Source of the DNA: Pseudomonas sp. Ant30-3
GTDB taxonomy: Bacteria > Pseudomonadota > Gammaproteobacteria > Pseudomonadales > Pseudomonadaceae
Length of the DNA stretch: 64,000 bases
Reading direction: 5' to 3'
Assembly: GCF_000690905.1 (NCBI RefSeq)
Contig: NZ_JMCL01000025.1
Location: 62,001 to 126,000, forward strand
In this document: positions 14,997 to 24,829 of the stretch, piece after piece
How positions within the stretch are numbered: position 1 is the stretch's first letter
Layout of the letters: every line of letters begins with the position of its first letter
Position numbers and translations under genes: made by a program
The notes under the pieces: model-generated
The model's database searches: none
Seen by the model: the letters and a program-made list of their open reading frames with translations, nothing else
Told to the model about the DNA's origin: nothing

Positions 14997-15035
14997 AAAA
15001 AAACCCGCAGTCCTGACGGGCTGCGGGTTTCATTC
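14997..15035. terminator. Terminator of the agmatine operon
   Basis: The stem AAACCCGCAG / CTGCGGGTTT (15001-15010, 15021-15030) with an A-run on its left reads as stem plus T-run on the minus strand. It lies 69 bases past the aguA stop. Confidence 0.8.
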
Positions 15036-15099
15036 ATCTGTCGTTGTGAAACTGCTGCATCGCGAATTTTGCAAGCCGCTCATGCTGTTACGACGGCAC

Positions 15100-16206
15100 T
15101 CACTCTTTGTGCGGTGCGGGTTGTTGTTGGGTAAGGCAGTGAATATTGCCGCCACCCAGTAACAGTTCACGCCCCGGAACCATCACCACTTCATGCTGTG
15201 GAAACAGGCTCTGCAGGATTTCCTTGGCAGGGCCATCCAATGGATCGTTGAAACTCGGCGCGATGATGCCGCCGTTGACGATCAGGAAGTTCACGTATGA
15301 ACCGGCCAGACGTACGCTTGGATTGCGCTCCTGTGTACCGTCTACCGGATCAACACCGGCGCACTCCTCTTCGGTTGCGTACAGCGGGCCCGGAATCGGC
15401 ATCTTGTGCACTATGAAGGGGCGCCCTTTGGCGTCAGTACTGTTTTCCAGCACTTTCATTGCAGCCTGGCAACGCGGGTAGTTCGGATCTTGCGGGTCAT
15501 CGGTCCAGGCCAGCAATACTTCGCCCGGGCGAACGTAGCAGCAGAAGTTATCCACATGCCCATCGGTTTCGTCGTTGAACAAACCGTCCGGCAGCCAGAT
15601 GATTTTATCCACAGCCAAGTTCGCGCTGAGCACGGCTTCGATTTCCGCGCGATTCATGTGCGGATTACGATTGCGATTGAGCAGGCATTCTTCGGTGGTG
15701 ATCAGCGTGCCTTCGCCATCGACGTGAATCGATCCGCCTTCGAGCACGAAGCCCTCGGTGCGATAGCGCTGGCTGCGTTCGATCTCGAGGATCTTGCCGC
15801 CGACTTGCGAATCTCGGTTCCAGGGCGAATACAGGCCGCCGTCAAAACCGCCCCATGAGTTGAAATCCCAGTTCACGCCGCGGACTTCGCCATTGTTATT
15901 GATCACGAACGTCGGCCCCGTGTCGCGGACCCAAGCGTCGTCGCTGGACATCTCGACCACCCGGATATTCGGCACGTCGAGACGGGCGCGAGCGTTTTCG
16001 TACTGACCGGCGGACACCGCCACGGTTACAGGTTCGAAACGCGCGATGGCTTTAGCCACCGCGACATGTGCGGCTTGCGCCGGTTTGCCGCCCAGGCGCC
16101 AGTTATCCGGGCGCTCCGGCCAGATCATCCAGGTCTGGGTTTGCGGCGCCCACTCGGCCGGCATGTAAAAGCCATCAGCGCGAGGGGTGCTGTTCAAAAT
16201 GGTCAT
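15100..16206 (-). CDS. aguA: Agmatine deiminase
   Basis: Agmatine deiminase hydrolyses agmatine to N-carbamoylputrescine and ammonia in arginine/putrescine catabolism. The 368-residue sequence has the guanidino-group-modifying fold with [12 protein letters not shown] (about 90-101), [15 protein letters not shown], the His loop [11 protein letters not shown] and the catalytic Cys357 in [11 protein letters not shown] near the C-terminus. Length is usual for the family. The ATG at 16206 has a GGAG site and lies 4 bases after the aguB stop, so the two enzymes are co-translated in pathway order reversed (aguB first). Confidence 0.96.
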   Translation of the reverse strand: MTILNSTPRADGFYMPAEWAPQTQTWMIWPERPDNWRLGGKPAQAAHVAVAKAIARFEPVTVAVSAGQYENARARLDVPNIRVVEMSSDDAWVRDTGPTFVINNNGEVRGVNWDFNSWGGFDGGLYSPWNRDSQVGGKILEIERSQRYRTEGFVLEGGSIHVDGEGTLITTEECLLNRNRNPHMNRAEIEAVLSANLAVDKIIWLPDGLFNDETDGHVDNFCCYVRPGEVLLAWTDDPQDPNYPRCQAAMKVLENSTDAKGRPFIVHKMPIPGPLYATEEECAGVDPVDGTQERNPSVRLAGSYVNFLIVNGGIIAPSFNDPLDGPAKEILQSLFPQHEVVMVPGRELLLGGGNIHCLTQQQPAPHKE

Positions 16207-16210
16207 GCGA

Positions 16211-17089
16211 TCAGGACTCCAGGGAACCGTCGAGGGTCTTCAGTGTGCCATACAGGTTGGGGCGACGGTCACGGAACGAGCCCCATGCACTGCGGATGTG
16301 CTCCAGTTCATCAAGATCAAAACGGTGAATCAATACGCCTTCTTCGGTCTCGTTCAATTCCTGAACCTTCTCGCCGAACTGGTTGGCGATGAACGAGGAG
16401 CCGTAAAACGTGATGTCGTAGCCGTCCTGCTCTTCGTTACCGATGCGATTGCTGGCGATCAACGGCATCAGGTTGGCACCGGCATGGCCTTGTTGCACAC
16501 GTTGCCAATGGTCACGGGAGGAAATGGTCTGGTCGTGAGGTTCGCTGCCGATGGCGGTCGGGTAAAAAAGAATTTCCGCGCCCAACAACGCCATGCTCCG
16601 CGCGCACTCCGGAAACCACTGATCCCAGCAGATGCCCACGCCGATTTTTGCGTAACGGGTGTTCCACACCTTGAAGCCGGTATCACCAGGGTTGAAATAG
16701 TACTTCTCGTGATAGCCAGGACCGTCCGGAATGTGGCTTTTACGATAAATCCCGAGGTTGGAACCATCGGCATCGATGATCGCGATGCTGTTGAAACGCG
16801 CGCGGCCCGCCAGCTCGTAGAAGCTGATCGGCAGGACCACTTGCAATTCCTTCGCAACCTTCTGGAAATGCTTGATGGCGACGTTGTCTTCCACCGTCGT
16901 TGCCAACTGCAAGTAGTCCGGATTGGGCTTCTGGCAGAAATACGGAGCCTCGAACAGTTCCTGTATCAGGATGATCTGCGCGCCTTTGGCCGCAGCTTCA
17001 CGAACAAGCCTGTCGGCAGTGTCGATATTGGCTTCGAGGTCCCACGAACAGGCCATCTGGGTGGCGGCGACGGTAACGATACGGCTCAT
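16211..17089 (-). CDS. aguB: N-carbamoylputrescine amidase
   Basis: This nitrilase-superfamily amidase converts N-carbamoylputrescine to putrescine, CO2 and ammonia. The catalytic triad is visible: E44 in [10 protein letters not shown]117 in YRKSHIPD and C154 in [10 protein letters not shown]. The 292-residue length is normal. The ATG at 17089 has GGAG 7 bases upstream. Its leader carries two matching palindromes (17187-17200 and 17250-17263), so the aguBA pair probably has its own regulated promoter apart from the upstream aminotransferase fusion. Confidence 0.96.
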   Translation of the reverse strand: MSRIVTVAATQMACSWDLEANIDTADRLVREAAAKGAQIILIQELFEAPYFCQKPNPDYLQLATTVEDNVAIKHFQKVAKELQVVLPISFYELAGRARFNSIAIIDADGSNLGIYRKSHIPDGPGYHEKYYFNPGDTGFKVWNTRYAKIGVGICWDQWFPECARSMALLGAEILFYPTAIGSEPHDQTISSRDHWQRVQQGHAGANLMPLIASNRIGNEEQDGYDITFYGSSFIANQFGEKVQELNETEEGVLIHRFDLDELEHIRSAWGSFRDRRPNLYGTLKTLDGSLES

Positions 17090-17186
17090 GAATCATCTCC
17101 GGGCAGTGCTGATGGGTCGATGTTTGCGTCGACCGGTGAAAGGCGCACGAGCAGTCAGTCGCCAGTGAGCAATGACGACTTTATAA

Positions 17187-17263
17187 CCGATAAAAATCGG
17201 CTTTAAAAGAGATTCTCACGGTATACGCTAAAATCATCAGCGTAATTTGCCGATATAAATCGG
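17187..17263. promoter_or_regulatory. Twin palindromic operators before aguB
   Basis: CCGATAAAAATCGG (17187-17200) and CCGATATAAATCGG (17250-17263) share the form CCGAT-N4-ATCGG, with centres 63 bases apart, close to six helical turns. A third inverted repeat TACGCT/AGCGTA (17224-17229, 17239-17244) lies between. This is the layout of a dimeric repressor or activator binding two sites on one DNA face. The regulator gene is not adjacent. Confidence 0.65.
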
Positions 17264-17286
17264 TAAATACTGCCACTTTGACGGGG

Positions 17287-20199
17287 CTACAGACCTTCGG
17301 CCAACACCTTCGCCAACATATCGACAAAGAAATCCACACTCCGACGCGAGGTTACCATCGGCGGTTTGATCTTCAGGACGTTCAGGTAATCCCCCGTCGG
17401 CTGCATGAAAATCCCCAGCTCTCGGAGCCGGTCACACAACGCCGTGGTCTCCTCTGTCGCCGCCTCCAGAGTTTCGCGGTTGCGGATCAACTCGACGCCC
17501 AGATAGAAACCGGAGCCGTGCACTGCGCCGACCAGCGGATGAATATCGATCAGCGCTTCAAGACGCTTTTTGAAATAACCGCCGACCACTTGGGCGTTTT
17601 CCCAGAGTTTCTCCTCCTCCATGACATCGAGCACCGCCATGCCGATCTGGCAACTGACCGGGCTACCCCCTGCCGAAGAGAAAAAGTAACCCTCCGACTC
17701 CAGCGCCTCGGCGATTTCCCGGCGAGTGATTACCGCGCCCAATGGTTGACCGTTGCCCATGCCCTTGGCCATGGTGATGATGTCGGGCACAACGCCCTGC
17801 TCTTCAAATCCCCAGAAGAAATTGCCCATGCGGCCATAGCCGACCTGCACTTCGTCGGCGATGCACACGCCACCGTGTGCACGAACCAGAGCATAAGCCT
17901 GCTTCAAATAGCCTGGCGGCAGCGAGATGCCGCCCGCATTGCCGTACACCGGCTCGCAGATGAACCCGGCGAGCCGCCGCCCTTGCGAAGCGATTTTCGC
18001 CAGGTTGTGTTCGACGCTACGCACGTAGTCCGCTGCACAGTCCGCGCCGCGAAACTCACCGCGATAGGTATTCGGCGCGGGCACCGGATGCACCCAGTCG
18101 GGGCGGCTGCTCAATGCCTTGGGATTGTCGGCAATCGAGGTCGAGACCGCATCCGCACCCACGGTCCAGCCGTGATAGGCCTCCAGCACGCTGACCATAT
18201 CGCGCCCGCCGCTGTAAGCCCATGCCAGGCGGATTGCCAGGTCATTGGCCTCGCTGCCACTGTTGACCAGAAACACCCGGTCCATGGAGTCCGGTGACAA
18301 TTTCAACAAGCGCTCGGAAAATTCAGCGACCGCTGCATAGTTGAATCGCGAATTTGTGTTGAGCAGCGACCACTGGCGGCTGGCCACGGCGGCCATGCGC
18401 GGATGGCCATGACCGAGCACCGCGACATTGTTGAGCATATCGAGGTAAGAACGGCCCTGCATGTCGATCAGGTGATTGCGCCAGCCGCGTTCGATGCGCG
18501 GAGGGTCAACGTAATAGTGCTTCTGGGTCCGCGCAAAACTGGCATCGCGGCGCGCGAGCAAGGTCTTTGAATCGAGCTCGGGCTCGGCGTCGCAGGCCAG
18601 CCCCAGCAGCATTGCGGGTGATGGACACAACGCTTGCCACGCCGCCGCGCGCGATGGGGTGCAGAACACCGGCGAATCCAGCATACCACTGCGGCACAGC
18701 TGCACGGTCAAAGGTCCACTGACGGTCCCCAATACCTGTCCCGAAGCCAATGCTGCCTCCGCGAGCAGCGTCGGCGTGACGCCCGACATTCGCACACTCA
18801 GTTGCGCACCATCCAGTTGCAGCACACCTGGTGCCGGCTGATGGAGCTCACCGGCAAACGGCGAGGCGACCTCGGTGCCAAGGGGCACCCGCAACTCGAC
18901 ATGCAATGCAAAGGTGTCCGGTTCCGCAGCACTGTCCGGGCGAGTACGTGACAACCGGTATTGACCATAACGACTCGCCGCCAAGCCATGTGCTGCCGCG
19001 GCTTCGCTCAACAGACGCTGATCGATCCCCGGCTCTTCCCAGTTACCCGCCTCAAAATGGGCGCTGAGTACGCCAAGATCGATCAGGGCAAACTCACGAC
19101 CCACCAGGCTTGGCAGCATCGGAGCGAAACCTTCGATAGCGATGCTCGACTGGCTATGACCAACCGTGCTGAGGATCGCGGCCTCCATCAGCTCCAGCGG
19201 TACCGATGTGGCAACGCGGAAGATTTCCCACTCGTGAATCAGATTGTCACGGCTGTAGTCATTTCCCGGATCAATGCAGACCTGTTGTTCGCCACTGAGT
19301 ACCAGCACCGCCGCCCGCGCGATGATCAACGGCCACAATGCGAGCAACTCTTCATGTTGCAACGGATTGACCGAGTGATACGCCTGAACGGCCGGCAGGA
19401 TATAAAACGGATCTCCCTCAGCGTGATGCAGGAGTGCCGCGCAAGTCACCGACAAATCGGTAATGCGCCAGGTGCGGATCAGATCGCCAAAATCGATAAC
19501 GCCTTGCAGTTGCCAATGCCGTTGCGGATCTCGCTGCCAAACCACATTGTCATCAGTGATGTCCATGTGAATGGCCTGCACCGGCAACCTGTCGATCAAC
19601 GGTTGCAGGTGTCGCTTGGCCTCTTCTGCAACGTGGGCGATCTGCGCGCGCTGCACGTCATCAGTAATCACCGGCAACAAGTGAGCGATCAACGCGTTGG
19701 CATGACGGGCGTCCCATTGAAGAGTGCGTTCCAGTCCGGCGTGATCGAAACCGGCCAGCGCCAGATCCATCTCGCCACAGAGCCGCCCAAAGCCGGCCAC
19801 CACCGAAGCAGGCAGATGATCAAGCTGCGTCAGTGACTGACCCTCGATGTACTCGAGCAGGCGCACGTGCAAGGCTTGATCTGCGACCACCAGCGACAGC
19901 AAATCTTCACCGGTTTTGCCGGGGATCACCTTGGGTACCGGCACGCCGGAGTGCTCTGCCAGATGCTTGAGCCCGGCGTGCTGGGCCTGCAGCTCCAGTG
20001 CCGAATAATCACCCCGGCAGATTTTCAGGACGAACCGGCCTTGCTCACTGTCGACCCGGAAGTTGAGGTCCTGCTGACTGCCAAGGGCCTGCAACCTTCC
20101 GCGCAACCCGTAATGCTCGAAAAGCAGCGCTGAAGCCTGATCCTTCGAAACCTGTGGGCCGGGCAAACTGGCGCGATGAATCAACGTGGCAAGCGGCAT
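17287..20199 (-). CDS. Kinase-like / class III aminotransferase fusion protein
   Basis: The 970-residue protein is a three-part fusion. Residues about 1-340 resemble aminoglycoside/homoserine-kinase-type phosphotransferases (APH), with the catalytic loop HMDITDDNV and the metal Asp in GVIDFGD. A middle part (about 400-540) has a peptidase-M23/biotinyl-like beta segment (LRVPLGTEVASPFAGELHQP). The C-terminal 430 residues are a class III PLP aminotransferase with NSGSEANDLAIRLA, IADEVQVGYGRMG and the PLP-lysine region TMAKGMGNGQPLG. Such fusions occur beside amine catabolism genes, and with aguB/aguA downstream a role in agmatine or polyamine-derived amine use is likely. The exact substrate is not shown. 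Confidence 0.88.
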   Translation of the reverse strand: MPLATLIHRASLPGPQVSKDQASALLFEHYGLRGRLQALGSQQDLNFRVDSEQGRFVLKICRGDYSALELQAQHAGLKHLAEHSGVPVPKVIPGKTGEDLLSLVVADQALHVRLLEYIEGQSLTQLDHLPASVVAGFGRLCGEMDLALAGFDHAGLERTLQWDARHANALIAHLLPVITDDVQRAQIAHVAEEAKRHLQPLIDRLPVQAIHMDITDDNVVWQRDPQRHWQLQGVIDFGDLIRTWRITDLSVTCAALLHHAEGDPFYILPAVQAYHSVNPLQHEELLALWPLIIARAAVLVLSGEQQVCIDPGNDYSRDNLIHEWEIFRVATSVPLELMEAAILSTVGHSQSSIAIEGFAPMLPSLVGREFALIDLGVLSAHFEAGNWEEPGIDQRLLSEAAAAHGLAASRYGQYRLSRTRPDSAAEPDTFALHVELRVPLGTEVASPFAGELHQPAPGVLQLDGAQLSVRMSGVTPTLLAEAALASGQVLGTVSGPLTVQLCRSGMLDSPVFCTPSRAAAWQALCPSPAMLLGLACDAEPELDSKTLLARRDASFARTQKHYYVDPPRIERGWRNHLIDMQGRSYLDMLNNVAVLGHGHPRMAAVASRQWSLLNTNSRFNYAAVAEFSERLLKLSPDSMDRVFLVNSGSEANDLAIRLAWAYSGGRDMVSVLEAYHGWTVGADAVSTSIADNPKALSSRPDWVHPVPAPNTYRGEFRGADCAADYVRSVEHNLAKIASQGRRLAGFICEPVYGNAGGISLPPGYLKQAYALVRAHGGVCIADEVQVGYGRMGNFFWGFEEQGVVPDIITMAKGMGNGQPLGAVITRREIAEALESEGYFFSSAGGSPVSCQIGMAVLDVMEEEKLWENAQVVGGYFKKRLEALIDIHPLVGAVHGSGFYLGVELIRNRETLEAATEETTALCDRLRELGIFMQPTGDYLNVLKIKPPMVTSRRSVDFFVDMLAKVLAEGL

Positions 20200-20479
20200 A
20201 CAACGACCCCTGAAAATTTTGTTAGGCGCCTATATCGCCACTGCGATGGACGATGCGCAAGTACCTTATACCTGTTGCGGACAAGCTCAGGAGTGCAGCA
20301 CACGGTCGACTTCACACCGTCCGAACTTTCCTACATGAATCTCGGATTGCCTCCTCGCGCGAACGGGCGAGTTTTAGACGCTAGTCACGCCGACCAGATT
20401 CGCCTGAACATCGGCACTCGCTTCGGCCGCCGCCTTGCGCAAGAATGTCGGCCATTGACGTCTATTGCTGGAGAATCAC

Positions 20480-21025
20480 ATGAATGTTGTCACGACCGAC
20501 CTGCCCGGCGTTCTGATGATTGAACCCAAGGTATTTGGCGACGAGCGCGGCTTCTTTTATGAAAGCTTCAATGCCCGTTCTTTCAATGAGGCGACGGGAC
20601 TGGACGTGCAGTTTGTTCAAGACAACCATTCCCGCTCGCAAAAAGGCGTGTTGCGCGGTCTGCATTACCAACTGGAAAACACTCAAGGCAAACTGGTTCG
20701 GGTGACGGCTGGCGAAGTGCTCGATGTGGCCGTGGACATTCGTCGCAGCTCGCCGCATTTTGGCAAGTGGGTCGCGGTGCGGCTGTCGGCCGAGAACCAT
20801 CGGCAGATGTGGGTGCCGGAAGGTTTCGCCCATGGTTTTGTGGTGCTGAGCGATTTCGCCGAGTTTCTGTACAAGACCACCGATTACTACACGCCCTCCG
20901 CCGAGCGCAGCATTCGCTGGGACGACCCCGATCTGGCGATCGATTGGCAACTGGACGCAGCGCCGCAACTGTCCGGCAAGGATCAAGTGGCAACGCTCTT
21001 CAAGGACGCTGACGTCTTTTCCTGA
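20480..21025 (+). CDS. rfbC: dTDP-4-dehydrorhamnose 3,5-epimerase
   Basis: This epimerase acts in dTDP-L-rhamnose synthesis for surface polysaccharide. The 181-residue cupin has the family motifs IEPKVFGDERGFFYESF (about 14-30), NHSRSQKGVLRGLHYQ with the base histidine (about 51-66), WVPEGFAHGF, and the tyrosine region FLYKTTDYYTP. Start is the ATG at 20480 with GGAG upstream; an in-frame TTG-like extension upstream has no support. The other rml genes are not in the window, so it stands apart from its pathway. Confidence 0.94.
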   Translation: MNVVTTDLPGVLMIEPKVFGDERGFFYESFNARSFNEATGLDVQFVQDNHSRSQKGVLRGLHYQLENTQGKLVRVTAGEVLDVAVDIRRSSPHFGKWVAVRLSAENHRQMWVPEGFAHGFVVLSDFAEFLYKTTDYYTPSAERSIRWDDPDLAIDWQLDAAPQLSGKDQVATLFKDADVFS

Positions 21026-21101
21026 ATCGCTGTGCGAATTTTCACCACGACACGTGCCCGAGGCGAGGTGCGCAGACTGCGCTCGCAAGCCTAGGCATAA
21101 T

Positions 21102-21121
21102 GCGCCTGTACCCACAGGCGC
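21102..21121 (+). promoter_or_regulatory. Perfect hairpin abutting the dctB start
   Basis: GCGCCTGT-ACCC-ACAGGCGC forms an 8-base-pair GC-rich stem that ends 3 bases before the ATG at 21125. No T-run follows, so it is not a typical terminator of rfbC. It covers the place of the ribosome binding site, for which no other candidate is visible. Confidence 0.5.
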
Positions 21122-21124
21122 TTG

Positions 21125-22939
21125 ATGCTCATGACTCCGACCCTCCCCCGCAGACCCCGTTGGCGTAGCCTGGCCCTGCTCGCGCTGTGTCTGGCGCCTT
21201 TGCTGTGGCCGCTGGAGCACCTGGCCGAGCGTTATTACCGCAGCGAACTGGCCGGACAAAATCGCCAGACGCTCGACCTGTATGTCGCCAACTTGCTGGG
21301 CACCCTGCACCGTTACGAAGTATTACCGCAGATCGTCGGCGATTTGCCCGCCCTGCGCGCCGCACTGGCCGCGCCGGACGACGGCGTGACACAAGGCAAC
21401 GCCAACCGGTTCCTGAAGAACATCAGCGCGCAGACCGGCGCCGAAGTGATGTACCTGATGGATACCACGGGCAAGACGCTGGCCGCCTCCAACTGGGACA
21501 AACATGACAGTTTTGTCGGGCGCAACTTTGCCTTCCGCCCGTATTTCAGCGAAGCGATGGCCGGGCGTCTGGGCCGCTTCTTCGGCCTGGGCACTACCTC
21601 GGCCAAGCGTGGTTACTTCTTTGCCGCGGCAGTACGTGACCGCGAAAAAATTGTCGGCGTGCTGGTGGTCAAGGTTGACCTCGACCACACCGAAAGCCTC
21701 TGGGGCAAAACCCCGGAACAGTTGCTGGTGACCGACCATAACGGCGTGGTGATCCTCACTTCCCGGCCGGAGTGGCGATTCCGCGCGACCCGCCTGCTGA
21801 GCGACGCAGAGCGCAAAGCCATCATCGCCATCCAGCCTTACCCGACCCGCAACCCGAAACCGTTGGATCTCAATACAGACGCCTGGCTGACCCAGACCCA
21901 GCAGATCGATGAAACAGGCTGGAGCGTGAGCATCCTCGCGCCCCGCACCCTGATCGACCGACCGGTACGTACGGTCGTGGCCATCGGCGGAGCCACTTTA
22001 CTGGTGCTGATGCTTTTGCTCGGCCTGATGATGCAGCGGCGCCGGCATTACCTCGAACGTATCGCCTTCGAAGCCAAGGCCCGGCGTGAACTGGAGGGCC
22101 GGGTCGCCGAGCGGACCAGCGACCTGGAAGGCCTTAACCGTCGCCTCAAGGAAGAAGTGCTTGAGCGCGAACAGGCCCAGCAGGAACTCGTCCGCGCTCA
22201 GGATGACCTGGTCCAGGCGGGCAAGTTGTCGGCGCTGGGCACGATGTCGGCGAGCATCAGTCACGAACTCAATCAGCCGCTGGCAGCGATTCGCAGTTAT
22301 GCGGAAAACGCCGAGGTGCTGCTTGATCACCAGCGCACGGACGATGCACGGGGCAACCTCAAACTTATCAGCGAACTGACCGGGCGCATGGCATCGATCA
22401 TTGCGCACCTGCGGGCCTTCGCCCGGCGCGATCGCCACGCTCCGGAAAGCGTCGCCCTGCAACCGGCGCTCGACGACGCGCTGGCGTTGCTGGCCAAACG
22501 CCGACGGAGCATGGAAGTCGAGCTGATCCGCGACCTGCCGGCCGCAGCGTTGTGGGTCGAGGCGGGAGAGACCCGTTTGCGGCAGGTGCTTGGCAATTTG
22601 CTCGCGAACGCGCTGGACGCGCTGACGGAAAAAGGCCCGCCCCGTAAACTCTGGTTGAGCGCGCAGTCCACTACCGACGGCGTGACGCTGTACATTCGGG
22701 ACAACGGCCCTGGCTTTTGCATGGAAGCGCTGGGGCGTGCCAGTGAGCCGTTTTACACCACCAAGACCCGCACGCAAGGTCTGGGTCTGGGACTGGCAAT
22801 CTGCGAAACCCTGATGCGCGCGTTCGGCGGTGAACTGTCGTTCGCCAATCATAAAGACGGCGGCGCCCTGATCACTCTTAAATTGCGCGCAGGCGCACCG
22901 GGCGTGAGCCTGCAACCGTCCGAGGACCGTAGTGCATGA
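21125..22939 (+). CDS. dctB: DctB-type sensor histidine kinase
   Basis: A membrane sensor kinase, probably for C4-dicarboxylates. The N-terminal membrane helix (about 13-30) is followed by a periplasmic double-PDC sensor with VGRNFAFRPYFSEAMAG and GTTSAKRGYFFAAAV, typical of DctB. A second helix is near 280-300. A coiled coil leads to the H-box SASISHELNQPLAAIRSYAEN and ATP-binding N, G1 and G2 boxes (NLLANALDAL, DNGPGF, GLGLGLAI). The start is uncertain (ATG at 21125 or 21131). It overlaps dctD by four bases (ATGA). Confidence 0.9.
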   Translation: MLMTPTLPRRPRWRSLALLALCLAPLLWPLEHLAERYYRSELAGQNRQTLDLYVANLLGTLHRYEVLPQIVGDLPALRAALAAPDDGVTQGNANRFLKNISAQTGAEVMYLMDTTGKTLAASNWDKHDSFVGRNFAFRPYFSEAMAGRLGRFFGLGTTSAKRGYFFAAAVRDREKIVGVLVVKVDLDHTESLWGKTPEQLLVTDHNGVVILTSRPEWRFRATRLLSDAERKAIIAIQPYPTRNPKPLDLNTDAWLTQTQQIDETGWSVSILAPRTLIDRPVRTVVAIGGATLLVLMLLLGLMMQRRRHYLERIAFEAKARRELEGRVAERTSDLEGLNRRLKEEVLEREQAQQELVRAQDDLVQAGKLSALGTMSASISHELNQPLAAIRSYAENAEVLLDHQRTDDARGNLKLISELTGRMASIIAHLRAFARRDRHAPESVALQPALDDALALLAKRRRSMEVELIRDLPAAALWVEAGETRLRQVLGNLLANALDALTEKGPPRKLWLSAQSTTDGVTLYIRDNGPGFCMEALGRASEPFYTTKTRTQGLGLGLAICETLMRAFGGELSFANHKDGGALITLKLRAGAPGVSLQPSEDRSA

Positions 22940-24330
22940 CCATCGACAACCGCATCCAGGTCGTTTTGATCGACGATGATCCGCATCTGCGCCAGGCATT
23001 GAGCCAGACGCTGGATCTGGCCGGACTGAAAATCCTGCCACTCGCCGAGGCCAAGGGTCTGGCGGCGCAACTCGAGCGCGACTGGCCCGGTGTGGTGGTC
23101 AGCGACATCCGCATGCCGGGCATGGATGGCCTCGAGCTCCTGACCGAACTGCATGCGCAAGACCCGGAACTGCCAGTGCTGCTGATTACCGGTCATGGCG
23201 ATGTGCCGCTGGCTGTCCAGGCGATGCGCGCAGGGGCGTATGACTTTCTGGAAAAACCCTTTGCCAGCGACTCTCTGCTCGACAGTGTCCGCCGCGCCCT
23301 GGCTCTGCGCCGTCTGGTGCTGGATAACCGCAGCTTGCGGCTGGCCCTGAGCGATCGGAATGAACTGAGTACCCGGCTGGTCGGACACTCGGCACCCATG
23401 CGCCGCCTGCGCGAGCAGATCGGCGCACTGGCGGCGACCAGGGCCGACGTGCTGATTCTCGGTGAGACCGGCGCCGGCAAAGAAGTCGTCGCCCGTGCGC
23501 TGCATGATTTGTCGAGTCGGCGTAATGGCCCTTTCGTGGCTATCAACGCCGGGGCACTGGCTGAATCGGTGGTGGAAAGCGAGCTGTTCGGTCACGAGCC
23601 GGGGGCCTTTACCGGCGCGCAGAAACGGCGTATCGGCAAGTTCGAATTCGCCAACGGCGGCACGTTGTTTCTCGACGAAATCGAAAGCATGAGTCTGGAT
23701 GTGCAAGTCAAATTGCTGCGAATGCTGCAAGAGCGCGTCGTCGAACGTCTGGGGGGTAATCAGCTGATCCCGCTGGACATCCGCATCATCGCCGCCACCA
23801 AGGAAGATTTGCGCCAGTCAGCCGATCAGGGCCGTTTCCGCGCTGACTTGTACTACCGCTTGAACGTCGCCCCCCTGCGCATTCCGCCACTGCGCGAGCG
23901 TGGCGAGGATGCGCTGATGCTGTTCCAGCATTTTGCCGAAGAAGCCAGTGCACGCCACGGTCTGCCAACCCATGAATTACAACCCGGCCACCGCGCTTTG
24001 CTGCTGCGTCACACCTGGCCCGGCAACGTGCGGGAACTGCAAAACGCGGCGGAACGTTTCGCCCTGGGTCTGGAGCTGGCGTTGGATAACAGCGTGCCGG
24101 ACGGAGCTGTCGGGCTGGCGGTGGAGATGGTCAGCGGCGGTCTCAGCGAGCAAGTCGAGAACTTCGAGAAATCCTTGATTGCCTCCGAGCTCGCACGCTC
24201 CCATGGCTCGGTGCGCAGCCTCGCCGAAGCCCTCGGGATACCGCGCAAAACCCTGCACGACAAATTGCGCAAGCACGGACTGAATTTCGCCGACGCTGGT
24301 GCTGGCAGCCACACTGACGAAACTGACTGA
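22936..24330 (+). CDS. dctD: DctD-type sigma-54-dependent response regulator
   Basis: This NtrC-family activator of 464 residues has a receiver domain with phospho-acceptor D57 (VVVSDIRMPGMDG). An AAA+ domain with Walker A GETGAGKE and the sigma-54 contact loop GAFTGA follows, and a Fis-type helix-turn-helix closes the protein (SLAEALGIPRKTLHDKLRKHG). It is translationally coupled to the sensor and would drive a -24/-12 promoter, normally that of the dicarboxylate transporter dctA, which is not in this window. Confidence 0.93.
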   Translation: MTIDNRIQVVLIDDDPHLRQALSQTLDLAGLKILPLAEAKGLAAQLERDWPGVVVSDIRMPGMDGLELLTELHAQDPELPVLLITGHGDVPLAVQAMRAGAYDFLEKPFASDSLLDSVRRALALRRLVLDNRSLRLALSDRNELSTRLVGHSAPMRRLREQIGALAATRADVLILGETGAGKEVVARALHDLSSRRNGPFVAINAGALAESVVESELFGHEPGAFTGAQKRRIGKFEFANGGTLFLDEIESMSLDVQVKLLRMLQERVVERLGGNQLIPLDIRIIAATKEDLRQSADQGRFRADLYYRLNVAPLRIPPLRERGEDALMLFQHFAEEASARHGLPTHELQPGHRALLLRHTWPGNVRELQNAAERFALGLELALDNSVPDGAVGLAVEMVSGGLSEQVENFEKSLIASELARSHGSVRSLAEALGIPRKTLHDKLRKHGLNFADAGAGSHTDETD

Positions 24331-24370
24331 GCCAGCTTCATTTCATCCACTTGAACGACAAGGCCAATTC

Positions 24371-24826
24371 ATGAACCGCGACAGTCGTCACCTGGAATCG
24401 ATCCTCCATCGCGATATTCCCCTGACGCGGGACATGGGCCTGAAAGTGCTCGACTGGCACGATCAGCAATTGCGCCTGCATCTTCCGCTGGACGCCAACG
24501 TCAACCACAAGAGCACCATGTTCGGTGGCAGCCTGTATTGCGGCGCGGTGTTGGCCGGTTGGGGCTGGCTTCACCTGCGTTTGCGCGAGGAACGGGTGGA
24601 AGAGGGTCACATAGTTATTCAGGAAGGTCAGATCAGTTATCCGCTGCCGGTAACGATGGATGCGATAGCGATCTGCGAGGCGCCGAGTGCAGCAGTGTGG
24701 AAGAAGTTTCTGGCGATGTACGAACGTTATGGGCGGGCGCGGCTGACCCTGCACTCGCGGATTGTAAATGCCGACAATGATGTCGATGCGGTGAGGTTTA
24801 CCGGGCAGTACGTTCTGTATCGTTGA
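24371..24826 (+). CDS. Hotdog-fold thioesterase (YiiD C-terminal domain type)
   Basis: The 151-residue protein has the signature NHKSTMFGGSLYCGAVLAGWGWLHLRL (about 43-69) of the YiiD_C thioesterase family, a single hotdog domain that cleaves acyl thioesters. The acetyltransferase domain found in E. coli YiiD is absent. I start at the ATG at 24371, which has only a weak AAGG site. It follows dctD by 40 bases and may be transcribed with it, but no functional link is evident. Confidence 0.8.
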   Translation: MNRDSRHLESILHRDIPLTRDMGLKVLDWHDQQLRLHLPLDANVNHKSTMFGGSLYCGAVLAGWGWLHLRLREERVEEGHIVIQEGQISYPLPVTMDAIAICEAPSAAVWKKFLAMYERYGRARLTLHSRIVNADNDVDAVRFTGQYVLYR

Positions 24827-24829
24827 CGT

